Positions 46,835 through 59,280 of a stretch of 64,000 nt of DNA are shown here, one piece after another. Both the position numbers and the translations under genes were made by a program. The first letter of the stretch is position 1. The number at the start of each line of letters is the position of its first letter. Source of the DNA: Taiwanofungus camphoratus (Eukaryota > Basidiomycota > Agaricomycetes > Polyporales > Taiwanofungaceae); contig CP021220.1 of assembly GCA_003999685.1 (NCBI GenBank), positions 372,001-436,000 on the forward strand. Direction: 5' to 3'. The notes beneath the pieces were generated by a model, which saw only the letters and a program-made list of their open reading frames with translations, searched no databases and was not told the DNA's origin.

Positions 46835-49107
46835 CATCAACTAGATTCACCGTTCACCGTTCAGTGTTCGACACATGCAGCCGAGTACCCAGTACACACC
46901 CTTTCCACTTGAGCGGACGGGTCCCGGTTCTGCAAATTCAGCCTTGTAAACACCAGTGATGCTATGCGCCAAACCTTAAAAGCGAACCTCTTGGTCATAT
47001 CACATGCGAAGAGGAGCCTGAGAATGTGACGAAGATGTTCATTTGTGAAGAAGGGTGCTGTCCATCAGCGTCCTTCATTGCTAGTGTGACGGCCAATATA
47101 CATCAAAAGCATTTGCAGGACCTCGACCGCATCAAGCATGTAGCTAGAGGTGAGGACGATATGTATGGGCCTTTGATGCACTTTTACTGGCATTCATCCT
47201 GACATGATAGCTTGACTGACATCCGTAGTTCGACATTTTCCGCACAATTGAAGGCGCTGGGAACCGCTCGCAATATAGACAGCTCGTTAACATGGCTCCC
47301 AATATCCCGAAGACGGAAGACCTCTTTATTGCACAAGGGACACCTGACTTTGTGTTGGCGGATGTCCCACCGACCGAGATTCCAGACAAAGTTGACAGAT
47401 GTATTCGATCCCGACCACGTCATGTGGAGACAGATGCCCGGATTCATGGAGGTCAAGCAGTCGTATAAGGACTCTCCCTTTCCACAAGACCGTACGAAAA
47501 CAGCTGAGCAAGTTGTTGCGCAGGCTGCCGACTATGCACGTCTCATCCTTTGTGCACGCCCGTTTCAACTCTATGTCTTGGGATTACTTATCTACGGCGA
47601 CAGTTATTCCATGGCAATGTTCGACCGTGGTGGAGTGGTATTATCGAAGGAGAAACACCTCCATGATGATCTCGAGTTGTTCGTCCGCGTTATTTATCGC
47701 CTGACTTGCGACTTGTCCCCTGTCGAGCTCGGGCATGATCCAACAGTTGCGCTTCTACCTCAACAAACCTACTATCAGGAGCCTTACCCGTCATTCCGTG
47801 TCACGATGGGTGCTGGCGATTCACATGCTTGGCAAACAGAAGGGCCTCCGATCTGGTCATCCCTGTCTTTGGTTGGGCGAGGAACATCTACGTGGCTTGC
47901 CTTTATGGACAATACAAACTACACTCCACGTCAGCATGTCATTCTCAAGGTCACTTGGCGTTCGGAAGCTCGTATGGACGAATCTGCAATATACAGCATT
48001 ATTGGGAATGTCGAAGGAGTTGCACAGTTCGACACAGGAGGCGATGTGATGTTTCCCTCTCGCATTTCTGGAGCAGCCAATCGTATCACCATTGAGCAGC
48101 TACGGCGAGGAATGCGAACCACAAGGAACTCCGTCTTACACCGTCTGTCATTGTACAGTGTGGGGAGACCATTGTGGCACTATCACACAGATGAAGAGCT
48201 GATCATTGGTTTTCGTGCAGCTTTACAAGGTACGGGGATTAATACCTGTCGCCACATTGCAAGTGTCCCTAACCTTGTTGCAGCTCATAAACGTCTAGCT
48301 CAAAAGGGCATCTTGCATAGAGATATCAGTGCAGGGAATATTCTCCTCGCGCCACCCGGTCAATCTGTGCAAGCCGGATTCGAAGGGTTTTTGACCGATT
48401 TCGACTTAGCATCACTTCATGAGAAATGTGAACAGATCATCTCAGAGGCAGTGCCGACTCCAACAGTGTCTCCACAGGCTGCGCGTGCGAACACCGGAAC
48501 CCACGTAAATTCGAGGCCGACCGTGTACCCTCAGATGAAGCAACGCCCTGTCACCCGTTGTAGCTTGAGGGGAAGGGTGACTGTCTCACCACCAAAGACT
48601 GCCGGACCCGAGATGACCGTATGCGAGATTGTAATATGCATGTGTGAGAGGCTTACTGACTTGCTATATGATCGTCCAGGGTACGGCCATCTTTATGGCG
48701 GAAGAGCTTCTGAATGCTACCGACATAGGCGTCACCATCTCTCGCGACGTACATCACGACCTCGAGTCATTTGCTCTAGTCCTGATTTATGTTATTTATC
48801 GCCACACATTAGTAGAGCAAAAAGAATCGGGCCAAGACGTAGCAGACCTGCGGGCTGAATTCCATGAACTATTCGGAGGCAACAGTGCTACCGACATTAT
48901 CAAACGGCGGAGATTTTTGCAGGCTACAAATCTTCGACACTTGTTACGGTCACAGAGTGATGACATGTGGTTTATGATAACCGCATGCTGGGAGGGCGTC
49001 AAAGCGCAAAATCCGATAAACGATATGCCTGTGGTTCATGCGCAAGAGTATGTCAAGCGGAGGGGATGGTCTTACGGCTTTGTAGGAACTAAGGCTATAA
49101 AATACTT
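46835..49107 (+). repeat. Left arm of a long inverted repeat (FunK1 kinase copy)
   Basis: Matches the reverse complement of 59342-61621. Similarity starts at CATCAACTAGATTCACC and ends abruptly at 49107. From 47735 to at least 49002 paired positions sum to 108449, so there is no net length change there. Upstream of about 47.6 kb small indels and many substitutions appear; 47666-48822 shows no difference that I could find. Confidence 0.85.
46875..49107 (+). pseudogene. Broken FunK1-type kinase copy
   Basis: A second, damaged version of the intact kinase at 59.3-61.6 kb. It opens at a matching ATG (46875) but the first exon has several indels and stops. The first-intron donor GTGCGC of the intact copy is ATGCAC here. 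A one-base loss shifts the frame between the VPPTEI phrase and FDPDHVMWRQ. From FDPDH onward the frame is open and carries the kinase core LHRDISAGNILL and FLTDFDLASL. The 3' end of about 60 bases and the stop are missing: at 49108 the sequence changes to unrelated AT-rich DNA, so the frame runs on into it. The open frame could still yield a fragment of the kinase from 47212 if transcribed, though that reading includes unspliced introns. Confidence 0.8.
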
Positions 49108-49546
49108 GACCCATACTCCCTTTAAGCCCATAGGTTTTTTGATCTCCCAGGTTGGTTCACAAGAATTTGATACCCATAAACCATGCTGTTCTATAACTCA
49201 TACTAGTACCCATATCTTTTTGGGGGGGTAAAATCAGGCTCCTTTCTCATCTACCTTTGAGAGGTAGGGATGGCCAATTATATGCATGTCAGCTCTTGAA
49301 TGCAGCATATGATTGACTGCTAGAATGGGCCCTTTACCTCCTGGAGGAGTCTGAGGGAAAATTCATAGCATGAGTAACTCTGAAATAACAATTAAATTAG
49401 AAAATCATATTATATGATCATGGCTTTTATGCACTGGGATAAAAGGGTTCTGATATTATATGAACAATATAGGGTGCATCCAAGGTATAATGAAGGCAAT
49501 AGACCACACCAGAGGATGCAGATGGTTTGTAGACATAGGACAAAGA

Positions 49547-49571
49547 TCTAGAAGTCGTGTTGACTTCTAGA
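49547..49571. repeat. Perfect 10-bp inverted repeat with 5-base loop
   Basis: TCTAGAAGTC, loop GTGTT, then GACTTCTAGA. It lies in the AT-rich segment and is followed five bases later by a heptamer array. It could form a hairpin; no function is known. Confidence 0.8.
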
Positions 49572-49575
49572 ACAC

Positions 49576-49601
49576 AGGATGTAGGATGTAGGATGTAGGA
49601 T
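49576..49601. repeat. Heptamer tandem array
   Basis: AGGATGT repeated three times plus AGGAT, perfect. It lies beside the hairpin in the AT-rich segment. Confidence 0.85.
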
Positions 49602-49790
49602 ATTGAAACATATGGTAAAAAGGTTTCAAGGGCACATGACACTATCAGTTATTGCCCAGATACATGACATACTGTTCATTATCATATGAAATCTTGAGGA
49701 AACTGTGAGGATGTAAAAGCACATAATGTCTCATCAGGTCAAGTTGGGCCTGGTTATGATAGGTGAATCATGTGGGCACGTTACAAGAGG

Positions 49791-49827
49791 AGCAATGAAC
49801 TTAAGCAGCAATGAACTTAAGCAGCAA
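49791..49827. repeat. 16-bp direct tandem duplication
   Basis: AGCAATGAACTTAAGC occurs twice in a row, followed by a further AGCAA. It lies just past the 3' end of KU80 and could be replication slippage or an excision scar. Confidence 0.8.
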
Positions 49828-49833
49828 CTTCAG

Positions 49834-52800
49834 TCATTCATTCAAAGAGGAAGGTGCAAACCGGCTTACCTCGGCAGATTCGGCCTCAGATACGTCTGAC
49901 TTTCCGCCAAGCTGGGACGCCTCGGGCTTGCTGACAAGGCTGATGTCTCGCCCAAGCTTCTTCACCTCCTCCCAGAATTCTTGGTTCCCGAGTCGCTGAT
50001 CCAAGCATACTTTACGGAGATCTCTCAGAAAGCTACATGTTCGCTCGCTTAGCAGGGGTTAGAAGATGAACATGATTACCCACGCATTCCATGCATCGAT
50101 CTCATCCTCCTCAGATGCAACTTTTCTCAGCTCCTTCATGCATTCCAGCAGTTCTCCCGTCCTACGCGACGCAAATGGACGTAATACGATCTCCTTGATC
50201 ACCACTCCTAGGTCCTCCACGGCTTTCGTCACCACATCACCTCTTGCGATATTTCTCTTGAAGTCTGCTAAAGGATAAGTTGTACCCACTATTCTCCCTG
50301 GTGCACGTCCCGGCTCGGGCTCGACTTCTGATTCCAATTCAGGTGCGGGCGTCGGGAGTGTGCTTAACTTGCCCCTGTTGAGCAGTAGCTCCTCATTATC
50401 GCTTTCCGGCTCTGTTTCACTGCTGTCTGGCTCCGCCTTCCGTGCCCTCTGTTTCCCTGGCTGGGATCCTCCATTTCGCTGGTCGGATGCTAAAAGCTGG
50501 GATGCAGATGCGTACAACTGATTGCGCCGCGGCAGCTTGTCAAGCAGGATCATGTCTTCGTCCTCATCTCGAGCACGGACGTGACTGTCTTTTCGCGCCT
50601 TCACGACTTTCTTCGGCACTGCCGCATATAAAGTATGGTAAATGTCCAGCCCATTTCACGCGTAGCGGGCGAGTAATGTCAGGAACTCACCCTCCCGAAC
50701 CTTAAATACCTGCTTGCACTCTTCGATTGCGTTTCGTGCTCGCTTGAGAACACGCCGAGGTGGCTCGAAGTACTTTATCAACTCAGGGTGAGGAGGCGGC
50801 AGCGGGTGTGTTGTGAGATCGGGTACGACCGCGCTGTGGAACAGTGCTTGCTTCACTCGATGTATGGCAGGGTTATACGAGAGGCGGGTGTCAAACCACG
50901 GTTGGCGCTCGCTGCGCAAGGCACAAGATCAGATAGAGTGGTGTCCAGTCTATGGATTGACAGCATAAACATAAGGGACACGCTCACCCGTCCTCGTCCT
51001 TCTCGCCAGCATCCATGAGGTCCATGGCATCAACGAAGTGATCCATGGCTTCCATTTGCTCTTCAGTAGGCAGATAAGGATGCTTGGTGATCACCTCCCC
51101 TTTCCTGGAGATGAGCGTGTCGAGCGATGCAAAGGTAAAATTGCGTACATCGTCGGCGAAGGGCATCTATGAGAATCAAGGTTCATCTTTCAAGTTGTTC
51201 AATCATACAGCCCAGAATACACACCTGCACCCACAGCAGACAGTCTGACTTTTCAAACATTGATGGCGCTAGTACGCCCATCTTAGGGTCTATGCTGTCT
51301 CGCGAGACCCACCTTGCAATTGCCATTGCGTCCTTTTCGTACATGGCCTGAACAATTGCACTAAGTGCAACTTGCTGTAGTGGAGATGCAGGATCTGCCC
51401 AAATGTATGTCACTTCTGACATGGCTTGCCAGCGTCGGAACTCTTTTGCCTTGAAGAAACCACATATATCTATGCCCTTGCGTGTGGGCAACCGCGGGAA
51501 CTGCCCGTCTGGACAGGGCGCGTACGTCGAGCCGTATTTGAACCCACGCACAAGCTGTTCTTTCTGGACCTTCTCTGGGCTCCCGGGTTTCTCTCCTCCT
51601 TCCTCGTCCTCTTTGTCGCCATCTACGCTTCCATCTTCTGTCGCAGTATCTGCGTGATCGATACAGTAGTCCGTGTGTATCCGCAGCTGTGCGTAGACAG
51701 TCTTCGTATCCTCCTGACTCATACTCACGTCATTTGCGTCCTCATTCCGTTCGCGTCGCGCAAACTTCTTCCAGCTTTTCGGGCGCGCGAGCGCTGTGCA
51801 CTTGCTCGTTTTGACCAGTATCTCGATTGCTTCCTCTGGCCGCGCATCGATATCACCAAGGCGGAGGACTGTCCCGAGCAGAGCGGACTTAGTTTGTTTG
51901 ACATCGGGTCGCGCGAGTTCACGTAGCGCGAAGTCGCAGTTGCCGATCACGCCGAAGTTGAGCCGCGAAACGAACGTATGATAGAATTCTTCGTTGGTAC
52001 GCTAGTAACGACCATCAGTGAGGCATCGTTAGAAACTAGCAATTCAGACATGAATATACCTTGATATCTGACTTGTCTTCTTCCTGGAATGGCAATTCGT
52101 CGTCATCGAAGTCGACGCCCCTGCAAAATGGTCAGCAAGGTGCCAAGCAAGAAAAGGACTCCAATACACTATGGTAAAACTAATGTCAAGGGAATTCATT
52201 TTCTTAGCTGTGGCTTCCCAATCTTCAATCTCAATTGGGTTCTCGCCATCTGTAAGGAGCACCATCTTGCGCGTCCATGTCTTCTTGGATGTGAGATATT
52301 GGTGTTGTGTCTCAATACCTACTATGAGGGCATCGATAGCTATAGACCAAATTCATGAGAACATCAGGACAACTGTGAACAACCAAAATGAGCCCTAAAA
52401 TGGGTAGATAATGAAGCCTTCTTCATCTCTGCCTGCCACGAGGTAGTCATATAGGCGAGAAGAAATAAACGCCTATAACATGAGATGTTCATAAGGATAT
52501 GGTGTTGGATGGCTTCTCTCTAGACAAATAGATGCAACACTCTGCCACCAAGTAAGATTCGCCTCGAAGACATCCCATGACAGGCCTGAGGACCAATGAT
52601 GATATAAGCGCTGTAACTTACGGTCACCAGTTACAGTAGACGGCTGAAGCGCTGCAAGCTTGGCCAGTGTGCCTGCGTTAGGTTGTCCAATAGGAATGTA
52701 CGCGGTAACATTCTCGTAACCGCCGTTCTTTTCATTGATTATATTGTCAGTTTCTAGAGCGAAGGTTCATTTCAGTCATTTCTCTTTAGCATGAGTAGAT

Positions 52801-53143
52801 ACCCACCTTCTGTACCAAACAAAATGACACCACACTGGTCAGTCTTACGGCCGTTGAATATCTGTAGACCCATTGAGCCCGCGGCAGTTCATGACAAAGG
52901 GAAGTCAGCGAGCACCATCTCCTGTATCTTGAGCATCACAAACTGCAGAGAATACTCGAGATTGGTCATCTCGATTGTGTCTGGTTCGCCCTCAGGGGCA
53001 CCCGGAAGCTCGACCTCCCTCATCTTGCTCATGGACGGCGAGAGGTCTATGAGGAACACCGTTACCGTGTACTGAGAACAATTGTGAGAGGATTGCAGTA
53101 GCTATGCGAGCGAAGAACATACTCCTGCGCGTTCTGCTGGCAT
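49834..53143 (-). CDS. KU80: Ku80 subunit of the DNA end-binding Ku heterodimer
   Basis: Binds broken DNA ends with Ku70, starting non-homologous end joining, and acts at telomeres. ATG at 53143 (MPAERAG), then by intron YTVTVFLIDLSPSM, the von Willebrand A-like domain. MVLLTDGENPIEIEDWEATA and the Ku80-type LNFGVIGNCDFALREL follow. The Ku core has KYGSTYAPCPDGQFPRLPTR, KGIDICGFFKAKEFRRWQAM, APSMFEKSDCLLWVQMPFAD and LSYNPAIHRVKQALFHSAVV. A Glu/Pro-rich linker precedes the C-terminal helical part (NIARGDVVTKAVEDLGVVIK, ELRKVASEEDEIDAWNA and FLRDLRKVCLDQRLGNQEFW). At least eight introns. The 3' end is uncertain: after SEAESAE the frame stops at 49834, but GTAAGC at that point is a good donor and could lead to another exon. 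Confidence 0.9.
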
Positions 53144-53403
53144 GATGTCTGAACGTCGATGCTTGCAATCGTGTTGTGCACCAGCAGTAGCAGAGGTTAG
53201 CGCGAAGGTGGGGACGCGTCTGGTCACGTGCATCACAATAGGCTGGGTCTGAAATGATGTGGCAGTGGCTGAGTCAGCATCGAAAGGGTTCCTCTCTCAC
53301 CGTTGGCGGCAACTTGACGCTGCCTCAAAGTTCACGAGATCTGCGCGACTTGAAGCATTTCCAAGCGACGCGACCCCGCACGCGTCCGAACTGAGGGCTT
53401 GTC
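53144..53403. promoter_or_regulatory. Bidirectional promoter KU80 / STH1
   Basis: 260 bases separate the two start codons. The stretch is GC-rich, including ACGCGTC and CGCACGCGTCCG, and has no TATA box. Confidence 0.55.
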
Positions 53404-56400
53404 ATGGCTGCGGCAAACATTGCGACGTCTTTACACCAACAACAGACCCAGATTTCTCAGTCTCAGCCTTTTCTCAACAACAACAGGCAGCCTGCCATTC
53501 CTAATATCACTCGCGAACGCTTCCAGGCCCTTGTCCAGGTATATATACCTCACTCGTGTTGTTACATGTACACAATCTTGATTCTTTCCACTAATTAACA
53601 GCGGGCTCACTTCCTCCGTGCCCAAGGCTTCACGCCGGAGAATTCGCAGGAACTTGACAAGATCTACAAGTTCCTCCATGCATTTCAGCAGCAATCGCAG
53701 CGTGCGTTTATTTCCATCAGCTTCTGTTATAAGCGGCCCCGTTTTGTGAGAGACTGGGATACACGGTTAATATGCGACCAACTTTGAAGGGTTGGAGAGA
53801 CTGTCAAACAGGTTGCGTAGTGGGTTTTGGAGCGGTCTTGAGCATCTGTATTGCCCTTTGACCAGTATCGATCCCTGCATTTGTACCCGCCTCGAGGTCA
53901 TCTTCAGCAGTGGCTATCAAAATCGCTGAAGACTACTGCGGCCCACAGCTTGTGCTGTGTTTATCGATTCTTGGACTTGTCGGTTACGGTCCACTACGAT
54001 CGACTACTTGTCCCTGTGCGCATGGCCTCCGTCCTGAATCACTGAGCTTTGAGCGATTCTCTGCATTTCGCATTCCTACATCTCCCATTAGATAATTATC
54101 AACCGTTGTCCACTTTCACCTTACTTAAATCTTTCCTTCTCACAGGTCCAGAACAGAATGAGCAGCCGCAACCTACCTTGAACGGCCATTCTTCGACATC
54201 CCCGCTTACAAATGGCACTACTACTCCGGCTGCGAACGGCGCCTCCCTCACGTCTGGGCCAGTGCCCACTCAGCCATACCCCTCCGCTCCTCAGACTCCC
54301 GTTTCATTCACACCCGATCAAATCAACGCGCTCCGTGCACAAATCCATGCATTCAAACTCCTTTCGCGCGGCCTGCCCGTTCCTGAGGCCATCCAAGCTG
54401 CGATGCGGGTGCCAAATCAGGCTGCGCCTGAGCTCGAGAAGCTGCTCGCAGGTGCAGACGTTAACGCGCGTGTCGTTGACAGTACTGTCAAGATCCACAA
54501 GAGCGCGTCACCCGCTGTGCTTGAACCTTTGAGCGCCCGAGACGGCTCAGCCGTGCCAACCGAGGTGAAGGAGGACAGTGTGAAGCCAGAGGACATCCCG
54601 ATAGACATGAACGCTGCGGACCTACCGAAGGGTCCGTTCCTTGAGGACGATGTGAACTCGGGAATTTACCCGTACAACGCTTATTTGCATCCGTTCTCAC
54701 ATCTGAAGCTCGATGGTGACAATCCTGCATTGTTCGCGACGCGCCTGCAGCGCTTGCTCGTCCCGTCAATCATGCCGCAAGGACTGGATCCCCATCAGGT
54801 GATTGCGGAGCGCAATCGGTTTGTCGAGGCAAGAATCGAGCAGCGGATAAGGGAGTTGGAGGCGATGCCTGCGATGATGGGCGACGGGGGATTGGAAAGC
54901 GGTCTTGAGGATGCCGCGAAAGAGGACAAAGAGAATAACGCCATGGACATGACCATACCTACGGCACTCGTCCACCCAAGTCCAAATGCCCATGGCAAGC
55001 TGCGTGCCCTGATTGAGCTGAAATCGTTGCGGGTGCTCGACAAGCAGCGTAACCTTCGCGCCCTTGTTGCCGAACGTCTCACGCATGGCTCCTTACTCCC
55101 ACTAAATCGGGTGGACTTCCGTCGGACGCGCAAGCCGACCCCCCTCGATGCACGTAAGACGGAGCACCTCGAGCGGAAGCAGCGCGTTGACCGCGAGAGA
55201 CGGGCGAAGCAGAAGCATGTCGAGCAGCTCGGTGTCATCTGCACGCACGGGCGAGAGGTCATCGCGACCAACCGCGCTGCACAGGACCGCATCGCTCGTC
55301 TTGGGCGTGCAGTCTTGTCGTTCCACTTGCACACAGAGAAGGAAGAGCAGAAGAGGATCGAGCGCATCTCTAAAGAGCGTCTCAAGGCGCTCAAGGCGGA
55401 TGATGAGGAGGCGTACATGAAGTTGATCGACACGGCAAAGGATACACGGATTACGCATCTATTACGGCAAACCGATTCATACTTGGACTCGCTTGCCCAG
55501 GCTGTCATGGAGCAGCAGCGCGATGATGGGTCCGGAGCTGGGGATCAGGCTCCATTTGAGGTCGAGGAGGGTCCAACGAGTGAGGCAACGTTCGGAGCAC
55601 AGAAGTTCCAAGACGATACAGAAGATAGAAGTAAAATGGATTACTATGCTGTCGCCCACCGCATCAAGGAAAAGGTCACGAGGCAGCCGAGCCTGCTTGT
55701 TGGTGGGACACTTAAAGACTACCAGCTTAAGGGTTTGCAGTGGATGGTGAGCTTGTATAACAACAAGCTCAACGGTATCCTTGCAGACGAGATGGTGCGT
55801 GCACATGAGGCTGCATCCGCATGTATGGGATGATGTTTTTGACACAATGTACAGGGTCTCGGCAAGACCATTCAGACGATCTCGTTGATCACGTTCCTTA
55901 TTGAAGTTAAGAAGCAGCGCGGACCATACCTCGTCATTGTCCCGCTGTCAACGATGACGAATTGGTCTGGCGAGTTTGCCAAATGGGCGCCTGGCGTGAA
56001 GACCATCGCCTACAAGGGTAATCCTGCACAGCGCAAGATCCTTCAAAGCGAGCTTCGCACTGGTAACTTCCAGGTACTGCTGACGACATACGAATACATC
56101 ATCAAAGACCGTGTCCATTTGAGTCGGCTCAGATGGGTGCACATGATTATCGGTCAGTTCCTGCACCTACATCTCGAATTACACTGTTTGATCTCGTGAC
56201 AATCATGTAGACGAGGGTCACAGAATGAAGAACACACAGAGCAAGCTCGCGCAGACGCTCACCCAGCATTATCATTCACGTTACCGACTCATTCTGACAG
56301 GAACACCTCTGCAGAATAATTTACCTGAACTGTGGGCATTGCTTAATTTCGTTCTGCCGAAGATCTTTAACTCGGTGAAGTCATTCGACGAGTGGTTTAA

Positions 56401-58929
56401 CACTCCATTCGCGAACTCAGGAACTCCAGATAAGATTGAACTGAACGAAGAAGAGGCGCTCCTCATTATTCGTCGTCTACATAAAGTGCTTCGTCCGTTC
56501 TTGCTCCGTCGTCTCAAGAAGGATGTCGAGTCGGAATTACCCGATAAGGTAGAGAAGGTGATCAAGGTTCGCATGAGCGCATTGCAGTCGCAGTTGTACA
56601 AGCAGATGAAGAAGTATAAGATGATCGCGGACGGGAAGGATTCGAAGGGGTAAATACAACCTCTGTCTGATTGGTCAGTGCACTTTCTAATCCTACCTGC
56701 ATAGAAAATCGGGAGGGGTCAAGGGTCTCAGCAATGAGTTGATGCAGCTTCGGAAAATCTGCCAGCACCCATATTTGTTCGAGAGTGTTGAGGACAAAAT
56801 AAACCCTTCCGGCATGGTCGATGACAAGATTATTCGGACCTCTGGCAAAATTGAGCTCCTGTCCCGTATTCTGCCCAAGTTTTTTGCTACTGACCACAGA
56901 GTAAGCATGACAACTTCTAGTCTCATGCTGAGTCTTGCGGTGCTGACGTATACGACTTGTCTGGTAGGTTCTGATCTTCTTCCAAATGACGAAAGTCATG
57001 GACATTATGGAAGACTTCCTCAAAATGATGGGATGGAAGTATCTTCGCCTTGATGGCGGTACGAAGACGGAAGATCGTGCTGGTCATGTCGCGCTTTTCA
57101 ACACCCCAGACTCCGATATCAGGGTCTTCATCCTGTCGACCAGGGCTGGTGGCCTTGGGTTGAACTTGCAGACTGCAGACACGGTCATTATGTATGCGTG
57201 CAGCTCCTTATTACCCATCGTTCGCTGACGTTAGTCCTATCTGCTGCTGTTCAGCTTCGACAGTGACTGGTATGTATCATATAATATTAGCCAACTATCA
57301 CTTCGCTGACTATGTCATTCCAGGAATCCGCATGCCGATCTTCAGGCCCAGGATCGTGCTCATCGTATTGGTCAAACAAAAGTCGTTCGTATATTGCGAT
57401 TCATCACGGAAAAGAGTGTCGAAGAGGCGATGTTTGCGCGTGCTCGTTTCAAGCTTGACATCGATGACAAAGTCATTCAAGCCGGTCGATTCGACAACAA
57501 ATCCACTCAAGAGGAGCAGGAAGAATTCTTGGTATGTTATCATGGGTGCCTTCGACCGAGTGTCTGACTGACAGGCGGCCCTTCATTACGTATTTAGCGT
57601 TTGATTTTGGAGGCAGACCAGGAGGAAGAGAATGAGGAAGCGGGCGATATGGGTGACGAGGAGATCAACGAGATCATTTCGCGGTCTGATGATGAAGAGA
57701 GAATATTCCGCGAAATTGACATTCAGCGTGAACGCGAGGCGGCAGAAGCCTGGAAGGCTGCAGGCAACCGGGGCAAGCCACCTCCGCCTCTCATTCAGTT
57801 AGAGGAGCTCCCAGATTGCTATCGGATTGATGAGCCATTCGAAAACAAAGACGAGCTCGAGGAGATGGAGGGTCGGGGACATCGGCGAAGAACCGTGGTC
57901 AACTATAACGACGGACTCAGTGATGATCAATGGGCCATGGTGAGTGATTTGGTAATTTTCGTCAATCTTCGTACTTAGATATCACAAACACAGGCGCTAG
58001 AGGAGGGCGAGGATCCTCGAGAGCTCTCAGAACGGACTCGCGATAAGAAAGACCGTCGGGCTACCAATAGATTGATCAAAGAGGCTGAGAACTTGGGCCC
58101 TCCTGCCACAGAGGCAGACACGCCTCGCAGCCGCAAAGGTAGGAAGGGCAAGGGCAAGGGAGTAGAAAACTTGGACGTCACCCCAGCTGGTAGCAAGAGA
58201 AAACGTGGCATGAAATCGATGTCGGTTACGCCCTCTATCCAGGAGGAGGACGACGACGATCGTGACACAGTGAGTTTCCAGTAGCTTCATAAAGTGTCTA
58301 ACATTAACGAGTGCTATTAGAAACGTCGTAAGACTAAGGCGGCTGACCTTACTCTCACCGTCCGTGATAAGATGAAGAAAACCTTCAATGAGATATACAA
58401 GGCGGTGCTCAACTGCGAAGATGAGAATGGTCGCAAACGATGTGAGCTTTTCAGGGAGGTGGTTGACAAGAGGGTCAGTAATTTCATCCTTTTCCTGTAC
58501 CCAGAATGTGTTGAGTCTTACCGTAATGGCGCGTAGGAGTATCCGGATTATTTTCAGCTTATCAAGCAACCGATCGCACTTTCTACCCTTCGTAAACGTC
58601 TGTCAGGCGGATACTACAAAAATGTCCTAGACTTCCGAGAGGAGTGGAGATTGATGTTCAACAACGCCAGGACCTATAACCAGGAAGGTTCTTGGGTATA
58701 TGTGGATGCAGATGAGATGGAGAAAGTGTTCAATGCATTGTTTGACCGGTTGATTGTTGGCTCTGATCTGCCAGGTGCACCTCCAGCCCCTGCCTCTGTC
58801 TCGACAGCGTATGATTCTGCACTCACACCGATGGACGAGGACGAGCGAGTACTAGCTAAAGGCAAGAACGGACGGAAACAAATCATTAGTGATGATGAGT
58901 ACCTTACGAATCCGAGCGATGACGAGTAG
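53404..58929 (+). CDS. STH1: SNF2-family chromatin remodeller, STH1/SNF2 type
   Basis: ATP-driven motor of a RSC- or SWI/SNF-type complex. It starts [20 protein letters not shown]; after two introns come a Pro/Thr-rich part, a QLQ motif ([20 protein letters not shown]), the HSA helix ([20 protein letters not shown]) and post-HSA ([20 protein letters not shown]). The ATPase has [28 protein letters not shown] split by an intron, [46 protein letters not shown] and DRAHRIGQ. A SnAC-like acidic part follows, then a basic linker ([11 protein letters not shown]) and a C-terminal bromodomain ([39 protein letters not shown]). The bromodomain and QLQ/HSA order fix the subfamily; a single such gene is usual in basidiomycetes, so STH1 against SNF2 is not decided. 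One intron of about 450 bases (53.70-54.15 kb) is long for this window. Confidence 0.93.
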
Positions 58930-59280
58930 TAGGATTGTTCTCTCCTGTCTCATTGTTGATTCGCAGTGTACCACTATTGTATTTTTTGTTATCTTATGTT
59001 GTAGACGTCCCTCATGAAACGTGTTCTTGCTTAGACTGATGTATCGGGATTCGTTGGCGAACTAGTGACTGGCAAGATCTTTGACCACCTGTTCTTCACC
59101 AATAAAAAATCTCACAATTCGTATGTACAATCTTTATGCCATTCTGGCTATAAAATCCTGGTAGAGCTATAGCCAAATGGGACAACCCTAGTACAACTGA
59201 GGGTCCAATACCATAGTGCTGATGGGTTGTCAAAACGTCAACTGGCACAACACTGGACAAAATCCTACATGATTACTCAC
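58930..59280. other. Convergent spacer STH1 / FunK1 kinase
   Basis: 3' flanks of two genes; no exon seen. Separates STH1 from the right arm of the inverted repeat. Confidence 0.45.

Larger units (their letters stand above)
49108..49833. other. AT-rich, CpG-poor segment between the broken kinase and KU80
   Basis: Begins exactly where similarity to the intact kinase copy stops. Composition differs from the surrounding genes: AT-rich, rich in TG/CA, few CG steps. It contains a 10-bp hairpin, a heptamer array and a 16-bp tandem duplication (listed separately). No exon is clear. A possible alternative last exon of KU80 lies at 49645-49749. I read it as a decayed insertion, but no family could be named. 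Confidence 0.5.

Noticed and set aside
49547-49601. Hairpin plus short repeats as a Helitron 3' end
   Set aside because: The expected CTRR end after the hairpin is missing, and no helicase fragment or 5' TC end was found nearby.
49576-49601. Heptamer array as a CRISPR-like repeat
   Set aside because: The unit is seven bases in direct tandem with no spacers, in a eukaryotic genome; it is simple-sequence DNA.
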